Of a stretch of 64,000 nt of DNA, positions 10,398 to 21,299 are shown one piece after another. This DNA is from Amorphophallus konjac (Eukaryota > Streptophyta > Magnoliopsida > Alismatales > Araceae): contig CM040121.1 of assembly GCA_022559845.1 (NCBI GenBank), positions 570,636,140 to 570,700,139 on the forward strand, written 5' to 3'. The notes under the pieces are model-generated. The model saw nothing but the letters and a program-made list of their open reading frames with translations. It searched no databases and was not told the origin of the DNA. Numbering within the stretch: the first letter of the stretch is position 1; each line of letters begins with the position of its first letter. The translations under genes and the position numbers were made by a program.

Positions 10398-12952
10398 CTG
10401 TAATATCTCGGACCTTTCGGATCCTTCTTCGTGGGTCTCGGATCTGGTTTTCGGAGCGTTCAGCTCTGTTGTGTCCGAAATTTCATTTCGGACATCTTTC
10501 GTGTTCGGATCGGCGCGATCCGGAGTCGTTTCGGAGGCCCGGAGGCGTTCCGCGGCTTTTTCCGTGCGTGATTTCCGATTTCCGGCGCGGGTTTCGGCTT
10601 TTCTCTTCGGACGCTCGCTGCGGGTGAACCGGGCTGTTCACACGGGCACGAGTGGTACCGTTGCGATCGGTACGTTCCGAGGATCGTGGGGGTGTAATTT
10701 CCTAATTTTTTGTATTTTCCGTATTTTTCGGGTTTTTCTATAAAACCCTTTTTCTTTTCTCTCTCCCCCACCATCTTCTTCTTCCTCTCTTCTTCTTCCT
10801 CCTTCCTCCTCCACCGTGTCTCCCTCCCTCTCCCTCTCTTCCTCCCGGTTGGCCACGGCGAGCTCCCCTCCGGCTGCAGACGGCGGCGGGGCGACGGCGC
10901 GGTGACGTGGGCGGCGGCGAGGCGGTCGTGGGGGCGTGCGGCGAGCGTGGGAAGCTTAAGGAAGAACGAGGGTTTTCAAGCGTTCTTCGCGATTCGTGGA
11001 CGATCCGGCGGAGCATTCGCTCCATTGAGGTAGGGTGACGTTCCCTAGCTCTTCGCCGTTCTTTTCTGTGGTTTGTAGGCCGCGGGGAGGCCGAGAGAGG
11101 CACGTTTGGGCATTTTTTGGGGTTTTTCCATGTTTTGGGGGTGAGCCGCCCGATCTATGGTTTTAGCCCATGATTCTATGTTTTGGTGGCTTAGATGCAT
11201 GCTAGGAGTCCCCAGGGGTCTTCCCCCTTGTTTTCCCCCTCTCCGGTGGAGGTACGGGGGCGTGGTTGGTGTTTTTGGGGTTTTCCCGCCGTAGCGTGCT
11301 CTGGGGCAAGCGACGGTCACTCCAGTGACCGTCACATGCTTGTAACGCCCCTAGAGGGGTGCGTTACTTCCCTGGGTGTTGGCCTTTGGGGTCGAGGGCT
11401 GTAACGGTCCTGCGACTGGCCGCCGTTTGCTAGTGACGCCCCTGGGCTGGGCCGTCACATGCCTTTCGACCGTTGGTTTTGACCGTTGGGGGTCAGGCCA
11501 TGTGACGCGCCATTCTAGGTGCGTTATATGCGTGTAACGCCCTGGGGTAGGGGCGTTACTTCCTGTGTTTACCCCAGGCGTGAGGGCCATGTAACGCGCT
11601 GGTCCAGGTGCGTTACATGTGAGTAACGCGCCCGGACAGGGCCGTTACACCCCTTTTCGAATCTGTGCCGTGGAGGGGCGTGTAACGCGCTAGGCTAAGC
11701 GCGTTACATCCATGTAACGCGCTGGGCCTGGGCCGTTACTTCCCTTTCCCCCGTGTTGAGTGACGGTCCGCCTTAGACCGCCATTTTAAGTGACGGCCCT
11801 AGAGTGACCGCCATTTGGCAGTGACGGTCTGAGGGTAGACCGCCACTTCCTGAGTTGCCCCATGAGGGTGGCAACCTTACTTTTCTCCGACCGTGGTCTC
11901 CGTGTGACGGGACTAGTGCGTGGGGTGATTCCCACACGTTGTCGAGCTTGGGCGTTATTTTCCGTTGACTTGAGAGTCTACTCCTTTAGTGACCCTCCAC
12001 TAGTCGTAGCCCACCAGTACGAGGTGCTGGTCTCACCTGGGAGTGGTGTACGGGCACCCACCCTTCGAGACGGTTTGTGGACCGGTTACCGTAGGCCCCT
12101 CGTCGTAGCCAGAGTCCGGCTGCGGGGGAAAACCAGTCAGAGGGCCAGACCTAGGACGCGTGGTCTGTGTGTGCACACGTGGTTGGGGGCGGTTGGACCC
12201 ACGTCAACGGGCGTGACCCCAGCTAGTCACTTGTTGTGAGTTACTTTTCGGTGTTTGCGCCTCGGGTAGGACCTACCACGTCAGGCGGTTCACCTGCGGT
12301 GCGGTGTAAGACGTCAGGGGACGCTACCGGCTGTGCTTCTAGTGGGTGGTACTCCTGTCGAGTACGGAGTGTCAGACTGTCAGTCGTGTGTTTCCGACCT
12401 TCGGGTTTGTCGGTGACCGTTGAGCTTCGATCTTCTCTTCGTAGCATGTGTGTCGGTTTACGTGCCGTAGAGTCTTGCTTTGTAGAGTACATGGCTTTCC
12501 TTTCCGAGGTACTCTCCTACCGCTAGAGTAGTGGTTTCTCGCTTTGCGAGGTAGGGTTCGAGTGATCCCTACTGAGTCTTGTTCCGAGACTCATTCCCTG
12601 CGTGTTTTCACCGTGTTTCAGGTGAGACGCCACCTTCGGAGAGCGCGTCAGGAGCGCAGCGTGGTGCGGGTGCCCAGAGGTAGTGCCAGAGGTCTGAGCC
12701 GGGGGATGCCCCGTGTAGCTGTACTTTTCTCTCTTGTCACTGTACTAGACGTGGACTGTTGTCGTGGTTATTTTATTTTGTGGACCATGTAAATTGTTAT
12801 CTTATTTCCTGTTTAATTTCTGCAATTACTTGTGATAACTATGTAGTTTCCACACCATCCTTTTAACCCTTCCGAGTCTTCGGACTCGTGGGTGGCGGTG
12901 CGAGTCTCGGGTTATCGGGCCTTCCCGGTAATCGAATTCTCGGGTCGTTACA
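10398..12952 (+). repeat. Chromovirus 3' LTR
   Basis: 2555 bp, nearly identical to the 5' LTR, with scattered substitutions (for example TAATATC-T-CGG against TAATATC-C-CGG at the start) and a three-base difference in the pyrimidine tract. It carries its own copy of the TATA box and the palindrome array (11312-11845). Confidence 0.9.
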
Positions 12953-12957
12953 TAAAG
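12953..12957. repeat. Target-site duplication TAAAG, right
   Basis: Matches 2909-2913 exactly. Copia-1 RNase H sequence resumes here. Confidence 0.9.
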
Positions 12958-14545
12958 GTTTATTTACAATAGGAATATCAGATAAAAGATTTTTAAGCCA
13001 TTCAGCTTCAAAACATGCAATATCAAATGCAATTAATTCAGCTTCCATAGTAGATCTAGCAATAATAGTTTATTTTACAGATTTCCATGCCACAGCTGCC
13101 CCACCTAGGGTAAACACATAACCACTTGTAGAAATGGTATCTGAAGAATTAGTTATCCAATTTGCATCACAATACCCTTCTAGGACAGCAGGGAATCCAG
13201 AATATGTTAATGCTAAATCCTTTGTTCCTTTAAGATATTTAAAAACTCTTTCTAAAGCATGCCAATGTTCTTGACTAGGGTTACTAGTGATTCTACTTAG
13301 TACCCCCACAGAATAAGCTAAATCAGGTCTAAAACTGTTTGTTAAATACATGAGACTACCTATGATTTGTGCATATTTTTCTTGAGAAATAGGGTTACTT
13401 AAATTTTTTGTTAAATTTGTACCAGGAGTAAAAGGTGTAGAAACAGGAGTACAATCCAAATAATTGAATCTTTCTAAAATTTTATGTACATAATGAGATT
13501 GAGACAAGGAGATTCCATTAAATGTTCTATTGAGTTTAATTCCTAAAATCACATCAGCAAGACCTAAATCTTTCATATCAAATTTAGAAGATAAAAATGA
13601 CTTAGTTTCATTAATAATTTCCATGTTGGTTCCAAATATCAAAATATCATCAACATATAGACATAATATCACACAAGAATAACCAACAATTTTACTATAA
13701 ACACATTTATCAGAATCATTTATGACAAAGCCATTCTCTAAGATAACTTTGTTGAATTTTTCATTCCATTGTTTATGAGCTTGTTTTAAACCATAGAAGG
13801 ATTTAATTAATTTGTAAACTTTATTCTCCTGTCCACACACCACAAAACCTTCTGGCTGATCCATATAGATCTCCTCTTCTAAATCTCCATTAAGGAAAGC
13901 AGTTTTAACGTCCATTTGATGGACCTCGAGTCTATATATAGCAGCCAAGGCAATTAATACACGTATGGTGGCAAATCTAGAAATCGGAGAGTATGTATCA
14001 AAATAATCCATGCCTTTCTTTTGTGTATATCCTTTTGCAACTAATCTTGCCTTAAATTTATCAATGGAACCATCAGGTTTAAGTTTCCTTTTAAAGATCC
14101 ATTTGCAACCAATTGGTTTACACCCAGGAGGTAAATCACATAAAATCCATGTATGATTATTCATGATTGAATCCATTTCACTATTAATGGCTTCTCTCCA
14201 AAAACTAGAATCAACAGAACTCATAGCATCATGAAAAGTCTGAGGATCATCCTCAGCCAAATAGATTAAAAAATCATCACCAAAGTTCTTTTCTTTTCTT
14301 ATTCTTTTAGGCCTTTCTACAACAGATTCAGGTTCAATGATAGAAGTATCATGTTGAGAGTGATTAAGAGATGATGTTCCTTCTTCAATATGTCTTGTGA
14401 CATTATTTTTCATAGGAAAAATATTTTCATAATAAACAGCATCAGATGCTCTTATTTCAATAATAGTGTTAACACTTATATCACTAATGTCAGATTTTAT
14501 TACAAGGAACCTGTTTGCAGCACTATTTTCAGCATATCTAATAAA
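12958..14545 (-). pseudogene. copia-1 reverse transcriptase and RNase H (N-terminal part)
   Basis: Minus-strand Ty1/copia pol. From the 5' side it shows the linker after integrase, then RT with [37 protein letters not shown] and the catalytic [12 protein letters not shown], then RNase H with EGYCDANW and STMEAELIAF. The main open stretch is 13070-14413. An in-frame stop lies just before 13070 and the frame continues beyond it to the chromovirus insertion. It joins the integrase frame through a one-base lesion near 14545. RNase H is completed at 2654-2908. Confidence 0.88.
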
Positions 14546-16758
14546 AATAGTATCTCTGTTTTAGGACCTATTTTTCTCTTTTTATTTTCAGGAATTTTAA
14601 CTTTTGCAAAACAGCCCCAAACTTTAAGATTATTTAAGTTGGGTTTTCTTTTACACCATAATTCATAGGGTGAGAAGTCAACATTCTTATGAGGTATCAT
14701 ATTCAAAATATAGCATGCAGATAACAAAGCTTCCCCCCACATATTATTAGGTAAACCAGAATATATTAACATTGAATTTACTGCATCTAATAAAGTTCGA
14801 TTTTTCCTTTCAGCTATACCATTAGATTGAGCAGAATAAGGGGCAGTTGTTTCATGTATGATACCACACTCTTCACAAAAATGAGCAAAATCATTTGAAG
14901 TATATTCTCCACCTCTGTCAGACCTAACCCTTTTGATGGTTTTTCCTATTTGATTTTCTGCTAAGTTCTTATAGATTTTAAATTTTTCTAAAGCTTCATC
15001 TTTAGATCTCAAAAGATATATATAGCAGAATCTAGAGTGATCATCTATAAAGGTTATAAAATATCTCTTGCTATTTCTAGTTAATACACCATTTGAATCA
15101 CATACATCAGTATGAATTAAATTTAGAAGATCACTACTCCTTTCAACAGATTTAAATGAATGTCTAGGGAGTTTTGCTTCAACACAAGTTTCACATCTAA
15201 CTTTATTATTTAAATCTGTTTTAGGAATTAGATTTAAACCCATCATTCTTTTCATTGTCTTAAAATTCACATGACATAGTCTAGAATGCCATAAATCACT
15301 AGAATCTGAATTAACAACAGAAGTTGAGGAACCAGTGGAAATATTGATATTATTGACCACATAAGGACAAAGTACATTCAACTTAAACAATCCTTCACTT
15401 ACATAACCCTTTCCAATAAAATTTCCAAACTTAGTGATTACAACTTTCCCAGATTCAAAAACTAACTTATAATTATTCTTATTTAATAAAAATCCACTAA
15501 TAAGGTTCCTCCGAATTGCAGGCACATGCTGTACTCCTTGGAGAGATAGGATCTTTCCTGAAGTTAACTTCAAATCGACTCGTCCTTCCCCCACAACTCG
15601 AGCAGCACTGGAGTTCCCCAAAGTTACACTCTTGTTGGTGGCCTGATAGGTGGCAAAAGCATGTCGATCAAAACAAACATGAGTGTTAGCCCCCGTATCA
15701 ATCCACCAATCATTAGAAAAATTAATTAAATTTATTTCAGGGAATAATGTTACAAACCCATCAGAAGGCTCAGAAGTAGAAGCTCCAGAAGTTATCATGT
15801 TAACTTGAGGATTAGGAGTTTGGTTATGATCATGGTGATGAAACTTGGGACGAGGTCTGCCACCATCTTTTCTCTCATAGCAATTCTTGGCAAAATGACC
15901 TGGTCTACCACACACATAACAACATTTCTGATTAGACTGATTCTTAAAATTTTTCCCTTTAGCCTTATAGTTTTGATTCCAATGATAATTGGCCTTCTTC
16001 TTATGGAACTTAGGATTATGATTCTGGAACCTGGGATTATTGCAATCTTTATTTTTGTTGTTATTTTCAGTCAGGTTGACATTGGAGGAGTTTTTAGACT
16101 CAATCAGTTTTCTTTGTTCTTCCTCAATCCGAATAGAACACTGAAGTTCATCTAATGAAATCTTAGAATGTTTATGCTGAAGGGATCTAGCAAAATTATG
16201 CCAGGAAGGTGGAAGTTTATCAATCAGACATGAAACAATTAAATTTTCATCCATATTTTGACCTCTAGATTTCATTTCACATACAATGTTAAGAAATTCA
16301 TGGGTTTGTGAAACAACAGATACGGAATCAGACATGGTGAAATGCAGAAACTTAGAAGCAATGAAACGTTCAATTCCAGCATCTTCTTTACCATACTTAT
16401 CTTCTAATGCTTTCCATAATTCTCGTGCAGTAGGAATTGAACAATAAATATCATATAGTGTATCATGCAAATTACTAAGAATTCGACCATGGCATAGATA
16501 ATCTTTTTCATTAGGAGTGTATGCAGGTTTTTCAGATATAGAACCGACTGCAGAAGATGCATTATTTGCAGGAGTTGATGAATCATGAGTGTGGTCTGTA
16601 TCAGAAGAGGATGGCACATCTTTAGATTCGCTGATAACAGAAAACAGACCAAGAGAGGTCAGAAGGAATTTCATCTTCTGTTGCCATCTCTTAAAGTTAG
16701 TACCCGAAAATTTTTCAGGCCTTAGGTCCTCCATATTAGACACCGACAATCCAGACAT
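14546..16758 (-). pseudogene. copia-1 gag, protease and integrase
   Basis: The reading frame opens with MSGLSVSNMEDL and PEKFSGTNFKRWQQKM, a copia gag of the UBN2 type. Then come the zinc knuckle CYVCGRPGHFAKNC, protease WWIDTGANTHVCF, the pre-integrase zinc motif LWHSRLCHVNF…CETC, and integrase with HTDVCD, RSDRGGEY and the Glu of GIAERKNRT. About 740 residues are open before the one-base shift near 14545, so gag, protease and most of integrase survive. It is the best preserved part of copia-1; I do not assign a lineage. Confidence 0.88.
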
Positions 16759-17159
16759 AGCAATCAGTCTTTCGTTTCAAAATTGTTGAAAAATATTAAG
16801 GGAATATGCTAGTCCGGAAGGATAAGAACAGACCAATTAACACAGTAATCTACTATAACAACAGAAAGGGAAACGAGTTTAGAATCGCCTATTTAGGAGA
16901 GAAACGTGTCGTATATGACACTGTCTTTGAAACGAAAGACGCCCCCTCCTCTAGCACAGGGTTCACTGGCGCTTCGTCCCCGAGATATGACTCCCCAGTG
17001 ACTGCTCCAGGTGCAAGGCCAGAGTAGTCCTAATCTGATCACTTGTTGATGTAGAATGCCCAGAGCAAAAAGAAATTTCGCACAGTTTCGCCAAGAGAAG
17101 AGAAGAAGCAGTTCTTCTGTCTCTGAAACACGCCCACTTATAGAAGTTTCGGACAGTTA
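16759..17159 (-). other. copia-1 5' leader
   Basis: Non-coding sequence between the gag start and the 5' LTR. I find no canonical TGGTATCAGAG primer site, so the exact LTR end is uncertain. Compared with the tandem copies at 1-2.2 kb it holds an extra block of about 80 bp (roughly 17080-17159) next to the LTR. Confidence 0.5.
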
Positions 17160-17605
17160 GAATCTCAACCGATGCGCATAACTGGCCAAAGCCCAATAGG
17201 TGTGACCCAACAGTAGACCCAAATCAAATTCAAAACTCGGTAACCGGCCGGCCCAACACAACACAACACAACGCAACGCAACGCGGCGCGGCGCGGCTCG
17301 GCTCGGCCCGACACGACACGACACGACACGGCGCGGCGCGGCGCGGCGCGGCTCGGCACGGCACAAACAAACAAACAAACAAACAAATAAATAAATAAAT
17401 AAATAAATAAATATATTATTTATTTCTATTCGATCAAACCACTTAATTCGACACACTATTCAAGCCCACATCCTATGCCCCTTGGGTCTCGACCCAAGGG
17501 TGAGCTCTCCAATACATAAATCAAAGGAAGTCTTTCCAACTTCCAATACGGGATTAAACATTAAATGAGGAATTTGAATCAACATAAGGGCCATAAATAC
17601 TAACA
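17160..17605 (-). mobile_element. copia-1 5' LTR
   Basis: The outer end is TGTTAGTATTTATGG at 17605 (minus). The inner end is set by the block shared with the tandem copies at AATCTCAACCGATGCG. It contains a (CGACA/CGGCG)n tract (about 17280-17363), an (AAAC/AAAT)n run and the CTTGGG/CCCAAG palindrome. Confidence 0.75.
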
Positions 17606-18111
17606 CTGCCGTCGGCCTCGATGCCGTTCCATGTGTCTCCAACCGCCACACACAGGCGACTGGCTCTCGCCGACTGTGCACGACCGTTGTTGTTCCTTGC
17701 CGCCAACGACGTTCGTCCTTAACCACTGCTACGGCCTTTGTTCACCTGTCATAGGCCCTATGGATCATTGGCCACATCACCCAACAGCCACCGGAACCAA
17801 GTATCTACAGTTGGTCCCTGATTTGTTCTCAAGTTGATCGGTTGTGAAATAGAGTCCAAATTGTCAACTGTTCCAGGTTAATCTGATTATCCCCACATTT
17901 TTATATTGATTGATTCACTTATCTGTAGGGAGAGATATAGTCGTGCATTAGGGGGTTATTTGAGCCACTTGCATATGGTGAGATTGTGATACGAGTTTTT
18001 AGGCCCTGATATTTACGGTGATATTTTGTATCGAGAATTAAGGCATTTTAATTAAATTTATTTTCACGACGTCTAACTACACACATATAGACATCCTAAT
18101 CTATCTTGCAT
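17606..18111 (+). repeat. gypsy-2 5' LTR, 3' portion
   Basis: Sequence from the copia-1 insertion point to just before the primer site at 18118. The upstream part of this LTR would lie beyond copia-1, outside the window. It is assigned by position only; I see no second copy to compare. Confidence 0.5.
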
Positions 18112-18117
18112 CAGATT

Positions 18118-18129
18118 TGGTATCAGAGC
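18118..18129 (+). other. gypsy-2 primer binding site
   Basis: TGGTATCAGAGC, complementary to initiator tRNA-Met, about 190 bp before the gag start. It fixes the orientation and 5' end of gypsy-2. Confidence 0.8.
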
Positions 18130-18309
18130 TTAGGCTCTCCTTTAATTACATTATTAGTATTGTTTCATATTTATTTTACATTTTCAAAAAAAATCATCAT
18201 CATAGACATGTTGCATGTAGTTAGCATTTTTTTGTTTTGCATAGTATAGTCTTTTGTTTTACCCCAATGAGTCTATCTTGTGGTGGCATCTACACAATCT
18301 AGAGGGACA

Positions 18310-18480
18310 ATGGCCCAAGAGGCTAATGGATAAGTTAATGGGAACTTAGACACTAGGATGACCCGTCTAGAGGAGTGTTTTGGGGAGATGGAGGTGACCC
18401 TTCATACTCTCCTGGACCGGTTCGATGCTCTCTTTAGGGATCATCGGGAGAGGCCAAAGACGTACAGTTGAGGGTGGTGC
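18310..18480 (+). pseudogene. gypsy-2 gag, N-terminal fragment
   Basis: Starts MAQEANG at 18310, then an in-frame TAA and the coiled stretch MTRLEECFGEMEVTLHTLL. It is interrupted at 18480 by the TRIM-like element and continues after 19741. The stop is consistent with a Gln codon changed by one C-to-T step. Confidence 0.65.
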
Positions 18481-18996
18481 TGACGCGGGCGATGTCGGAG
18501 ACCGGATCAACGGCAGCTCCGAGGGGACTAATAGGACGGGATAACTTACTCTCTTGCACAGTTCGGCCTCACGCCGGGCGATCTCACACCAGGCGACACT
18601 CTCTTCTCACAAGGAGTTGGGAGGGAAGGAGGGAACAAGAGAAAAATGCCTCTCACGTACAAACCAAAATCTCATTCAATTCATCATACGAACAACACAC
18701 CCTTGACCTTTCTTATATAGGAAAAGCCATAACAACAATACCCTCAAACTTACCCAATTGTGTTTATATCCTAGCCTAATAAGACAAGACTCAACAACCC
18801 ACCTTTTGACTTGTGGGTTTAATAAAAATATAAAATACAATAACTTTTGACTATGACTAGCCTAATAAGATGAAAGTAAATATACATGTAGTAATACATG
18901 TATTTTACACACGTACATACTCAATACTCAAATACGTACAAATACACATAAGTATATAAAATAAATAGTTACCCATGTTACTTGATGATTCGCGTC
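18481..18996 (-). repeat. TRIM-like 3' LTR
   Basis: Left copy, adjacent to the polypurine tract. It matches 19225-19741 with scattered base changes. Confidence 0.85.
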
Positions 18997-19208
18997 AAAC
19001 CCCTCTCCTTGGAGGAGGTTCGACCTCGAACCTTGAATCGTAGGACCCTCGGTTGAAGTGGTAGTGGCGTCGGTGGAGGCGAAGGCGGATGGCAGAATAT
19101 GATGGACCTGGAGCTTCAAGTGGGGTCTCGCACCCGTCCCCATCTCAAAGACGATGCACCCAAAGCTTCAAATTCTCCCTTCAGGGTGGAGCGAAGGAGA
19201 CACTCCAT

Positions 19209-19220
19209 GCTCTGATACCA
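19209..19220 (-). other. TRIM-like element primer binding site
   Basis: The reverse complement reads TGGTATCAGAGC, a few bases inside the 5' LTR, so the element is on the minus strand. Confidence 0.85.
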
Positions 19221-19224
19221 AATT

Positions 19225-19741
19225 TGACGCGGGCGGCGTCGAAGAACGGATTGACGACAGCTCCGAGGGGACGAATAGGATGGGATAACTTGCTGTCTCG
19301 CACAGCTCGGCCTCACGCCGGGCGGTCTCACACCGGGCGACACTCTCTTCTCACAAGGAGTTGGGAGGGAAGAAGGGAACAAGAGAAAAATGCCGCTCAC
19401 GTACAAACCAAAATCTCATTCAATTCATCATACGAACAACACACCATTGGCCTTCCTTATATAGGAAAAGCCATAACAACAATACCCTCAAACTTACCTA
19501 ATTATGTTTATGTCCTAGCCTAATAAGACAAGACTCAACAACCCACCTTTTGACTTGCGGGTTTAATAAAAATATAAAATACAATAACTTTTGACTATGA
19601 CTAGCCTAATAAGATGAAAGTAAATATACATGTAGTAATACATGTATTTTACACATGTACATACTTAATACTCAAATATGTACAAATACACATAAGTATA
19701 TAAAATAAATAGTTGCCCATGTTGCTTGATGATTCGCATCA
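19225..19741 (-). repeat. TRIM-like 5' LTR
   Basis: Right copy, adjacent to the primer site. A TATATAAGG box (minus strand, near 19457-19465) is a plausible promoter. Confidence 0.8.
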
Positions 19742-20752
19742 TGTGCTAGGAGAGACGACCAGCTTGTCATCTGGGATGGTGATAATGGTAGGGATGATGT
19801 TAGGAGACCACGTGCTCATGGTGACCAGCGTGATATTTCCACCATGGTCAAGTTGGATGCACCTAATTTTGGCGGAAGGATTGACCCGAAGGCATTACTA
19901 GACTGGTTGATTGAAATGGACCAGTATTTTGACTGGTATGATATGTCGGATGCACAACGGGTCAGGTTTACTCGCATGAAACTCACTAGTTCAGCCAAAC
20001 TCCATTGCTTGATTATCGAGATGTATGTGATGCATCTTGGACAGCCACCCATTACCTTATGGGTTGAGATGAAAGAGAAGCTCAAGAAGAAGTACCTTCC
20101 AACGTCATATAAAGATAGATTGATGGAGCAGCTCCTTACCCTTTGTCAGGGATCTCATTCAGTAGCCACTAACATGCGTCAGTTTGATGAGTTGATGGTT
20201 GGATGTGAGGTTTAGGAGGACCCTCGCATGACCTTGGCCGGATTCCATTTCTGTCTTAGGCCTGAGATTCGTAGGAAGTTGATGCCTCACCCTATTGAGT
20301 CGATCGAGAGTACTTTCCAGTTGGACCTCGAGTATGAGCAGTATCTCAAGTCACCCTTCACTAGGAAGTTTCCCTTCCAAGTCGGGGAGAGCAAGAGACA
20401 TGCTGATGGTGAACGACAGGTGAAGGTTGGTGGCCCAGGATCCTCTGCACCTAAAGGTGGCTCTGTCTCCAGACAGCAATTACCTGAAGGCAACAAAGGT
20501 AAGGGCATCATAGAAGGTTCTAGGGCTCACATGGAATGCTTCCGATGCCACCAAAAAGGGCATCGTGCAACTAAGTGCCCTTCTAAGAACCTGTATATGG
20601 GCTTTGATGATGATGAGACTGAGGAGCATGCGGATGACATGTTCTGCCCAGCGACCCCACCTAGTGATATTGAGTACCATGAGTTTGATGAGGTTGTAGG
20701 ATTGAATGTGGTTGGCTATATGATTTCCCAAGAGAGGAAGGAAGAGGATTAG
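19742..20752 (+). pseudogene. gypsy-2 gag, main part
   Basis: After the TRIM insertion gag resumes: KLDAPNFGGRIDPKALLDWL, a retrotransposon gag core, then KEKLKKKYLPTSYK. A TAG follows GCEV near 20213; the same product continues in a shifted frame with FHFCLRPEIRRKL and a zinc knuckle CFRCHQKGHRATKC (about 20539-20580), ending in an acidic tail. The gag is broken by at least one stop and one frameshift. Confidence 0.8.
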
Positions 20753-21160
20753 AAGTGGACTTTCATCTTTCACACCTATGTCAATTGTGGAAGCAAGAGA
20801 GAAAAGGTGATCATCGATGGAGGAAGTTTCCTAAATGTGGTTTCTAAGGGTGCTATTGCATGATTTGGGTTGCACCCTGGACCACATCCTCATCTTAATA
20901 AGATGGCTTGGGCTGATTGTACCACTATTCCCGTCACTCAGAGGTGTTTGGTTCCCTTATAGTTTAGTAGCTACCAGGATAGTGTCCGGTGTGATGTCTT
21001 AGAGATGGATGTAGCTCATGTGCTGCTAGGGAGGCCTTGGATCTATGATCATGATGTTATACATTATGAGTGACCTAACACTTATGTGTTACTACATGAT
21101 GGGAAGAAAATCAAGTTGACCCATGTACAACCCAAGGAATTGAAGGGTCCTACATGATCT
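20753..21160 (+). pseudogene. gypsy-2 aspartic protease remnant
   Basis: Recognisable motifs are VIIDGGSFLNVVS, where active-site DTG/DSG has become DGG, and AHVLLGRPWIYDHDV. They are interrupted by several TGA and TAG codons. The changed active site and the stops make it inactive. Confidence 0.7.
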
Positions 21161-21299
21161 GATTCTCATTTCACATTCTCTTTCTTGGTTGAGAGCAAGC
21201 CACATCTTCACATTATTACCCAAAGAGAGTTTTGAGAGCAAGCGACCCCTTCACATTATTATTCCAAACAGAGTTTGAAACATAAGTGGAGGAGTCTGT

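Larger units (their letters stand above)
2914..12952 (+). mobile_element. Ty3/gypsy chromovirus (Tekay/Del-like), complete but defective
   Basis: A 10.04-kb element with two LTRs of about 2.56 kb, both starting TGTAATATC and ending CGTTACA. It has a methionine-tRNA primer site, one gag-pol frame, a polypurine tract and a perfect 5-bp target duplication. The domain order protease, RT, RNase H, integrase and a chromodomain-like tail places it among chromoviruses. The very long LTRs suggest the Tekay/Del group (family knowledge, not tested). The LTRs differ at only scattered positions where I compared them, so the insertion is young. The coding region nevertheless carries two stops and a frameshift. 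Confidence 0.9.
1625..17605 (-). mobile_element. copia-1: Ty1/copia element split by the chromovirus
   Basis: 3' LTR at 1625-2097, polypurine tract, RNase H end (2654-2908), inserted chromovirus, RT/RNase H (12958-14545), gag-protease-integrase (14546-16758), leader, 5' LTR (17160-17605). Without the insertion it would be about 5.9 kb. It is flanked on the right by the LTR of gypsy-2, so it inserted there. The left target duplication cannot be seen because the tandem LTR copies continue to the window edge. Confidence 0.82.
18481..19741 (-). mobile_element. TRIM-like small non-autonomous LTR retroelement
   Basis: Two direct repeats of about 516 bp (18481-18996 and 19225-19741), starting TGATGCGAATC or TGACGCGAATC and ending CGTCA on the minus strand, flank only 228 bp. 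The spacer holds a tRNA-Met primer site at 19209-19220 and a GA-rich polypurine tract near 18999-19015, both on the minus strand. The flanks GGTGC (18476-18480) and TGTGC (19742-19746) look like a target duplication with one change. No coding capacity; it must be moved in trans. The LTRs carry a TATATAAGG box on the minus strand. Confidence 0.85.
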
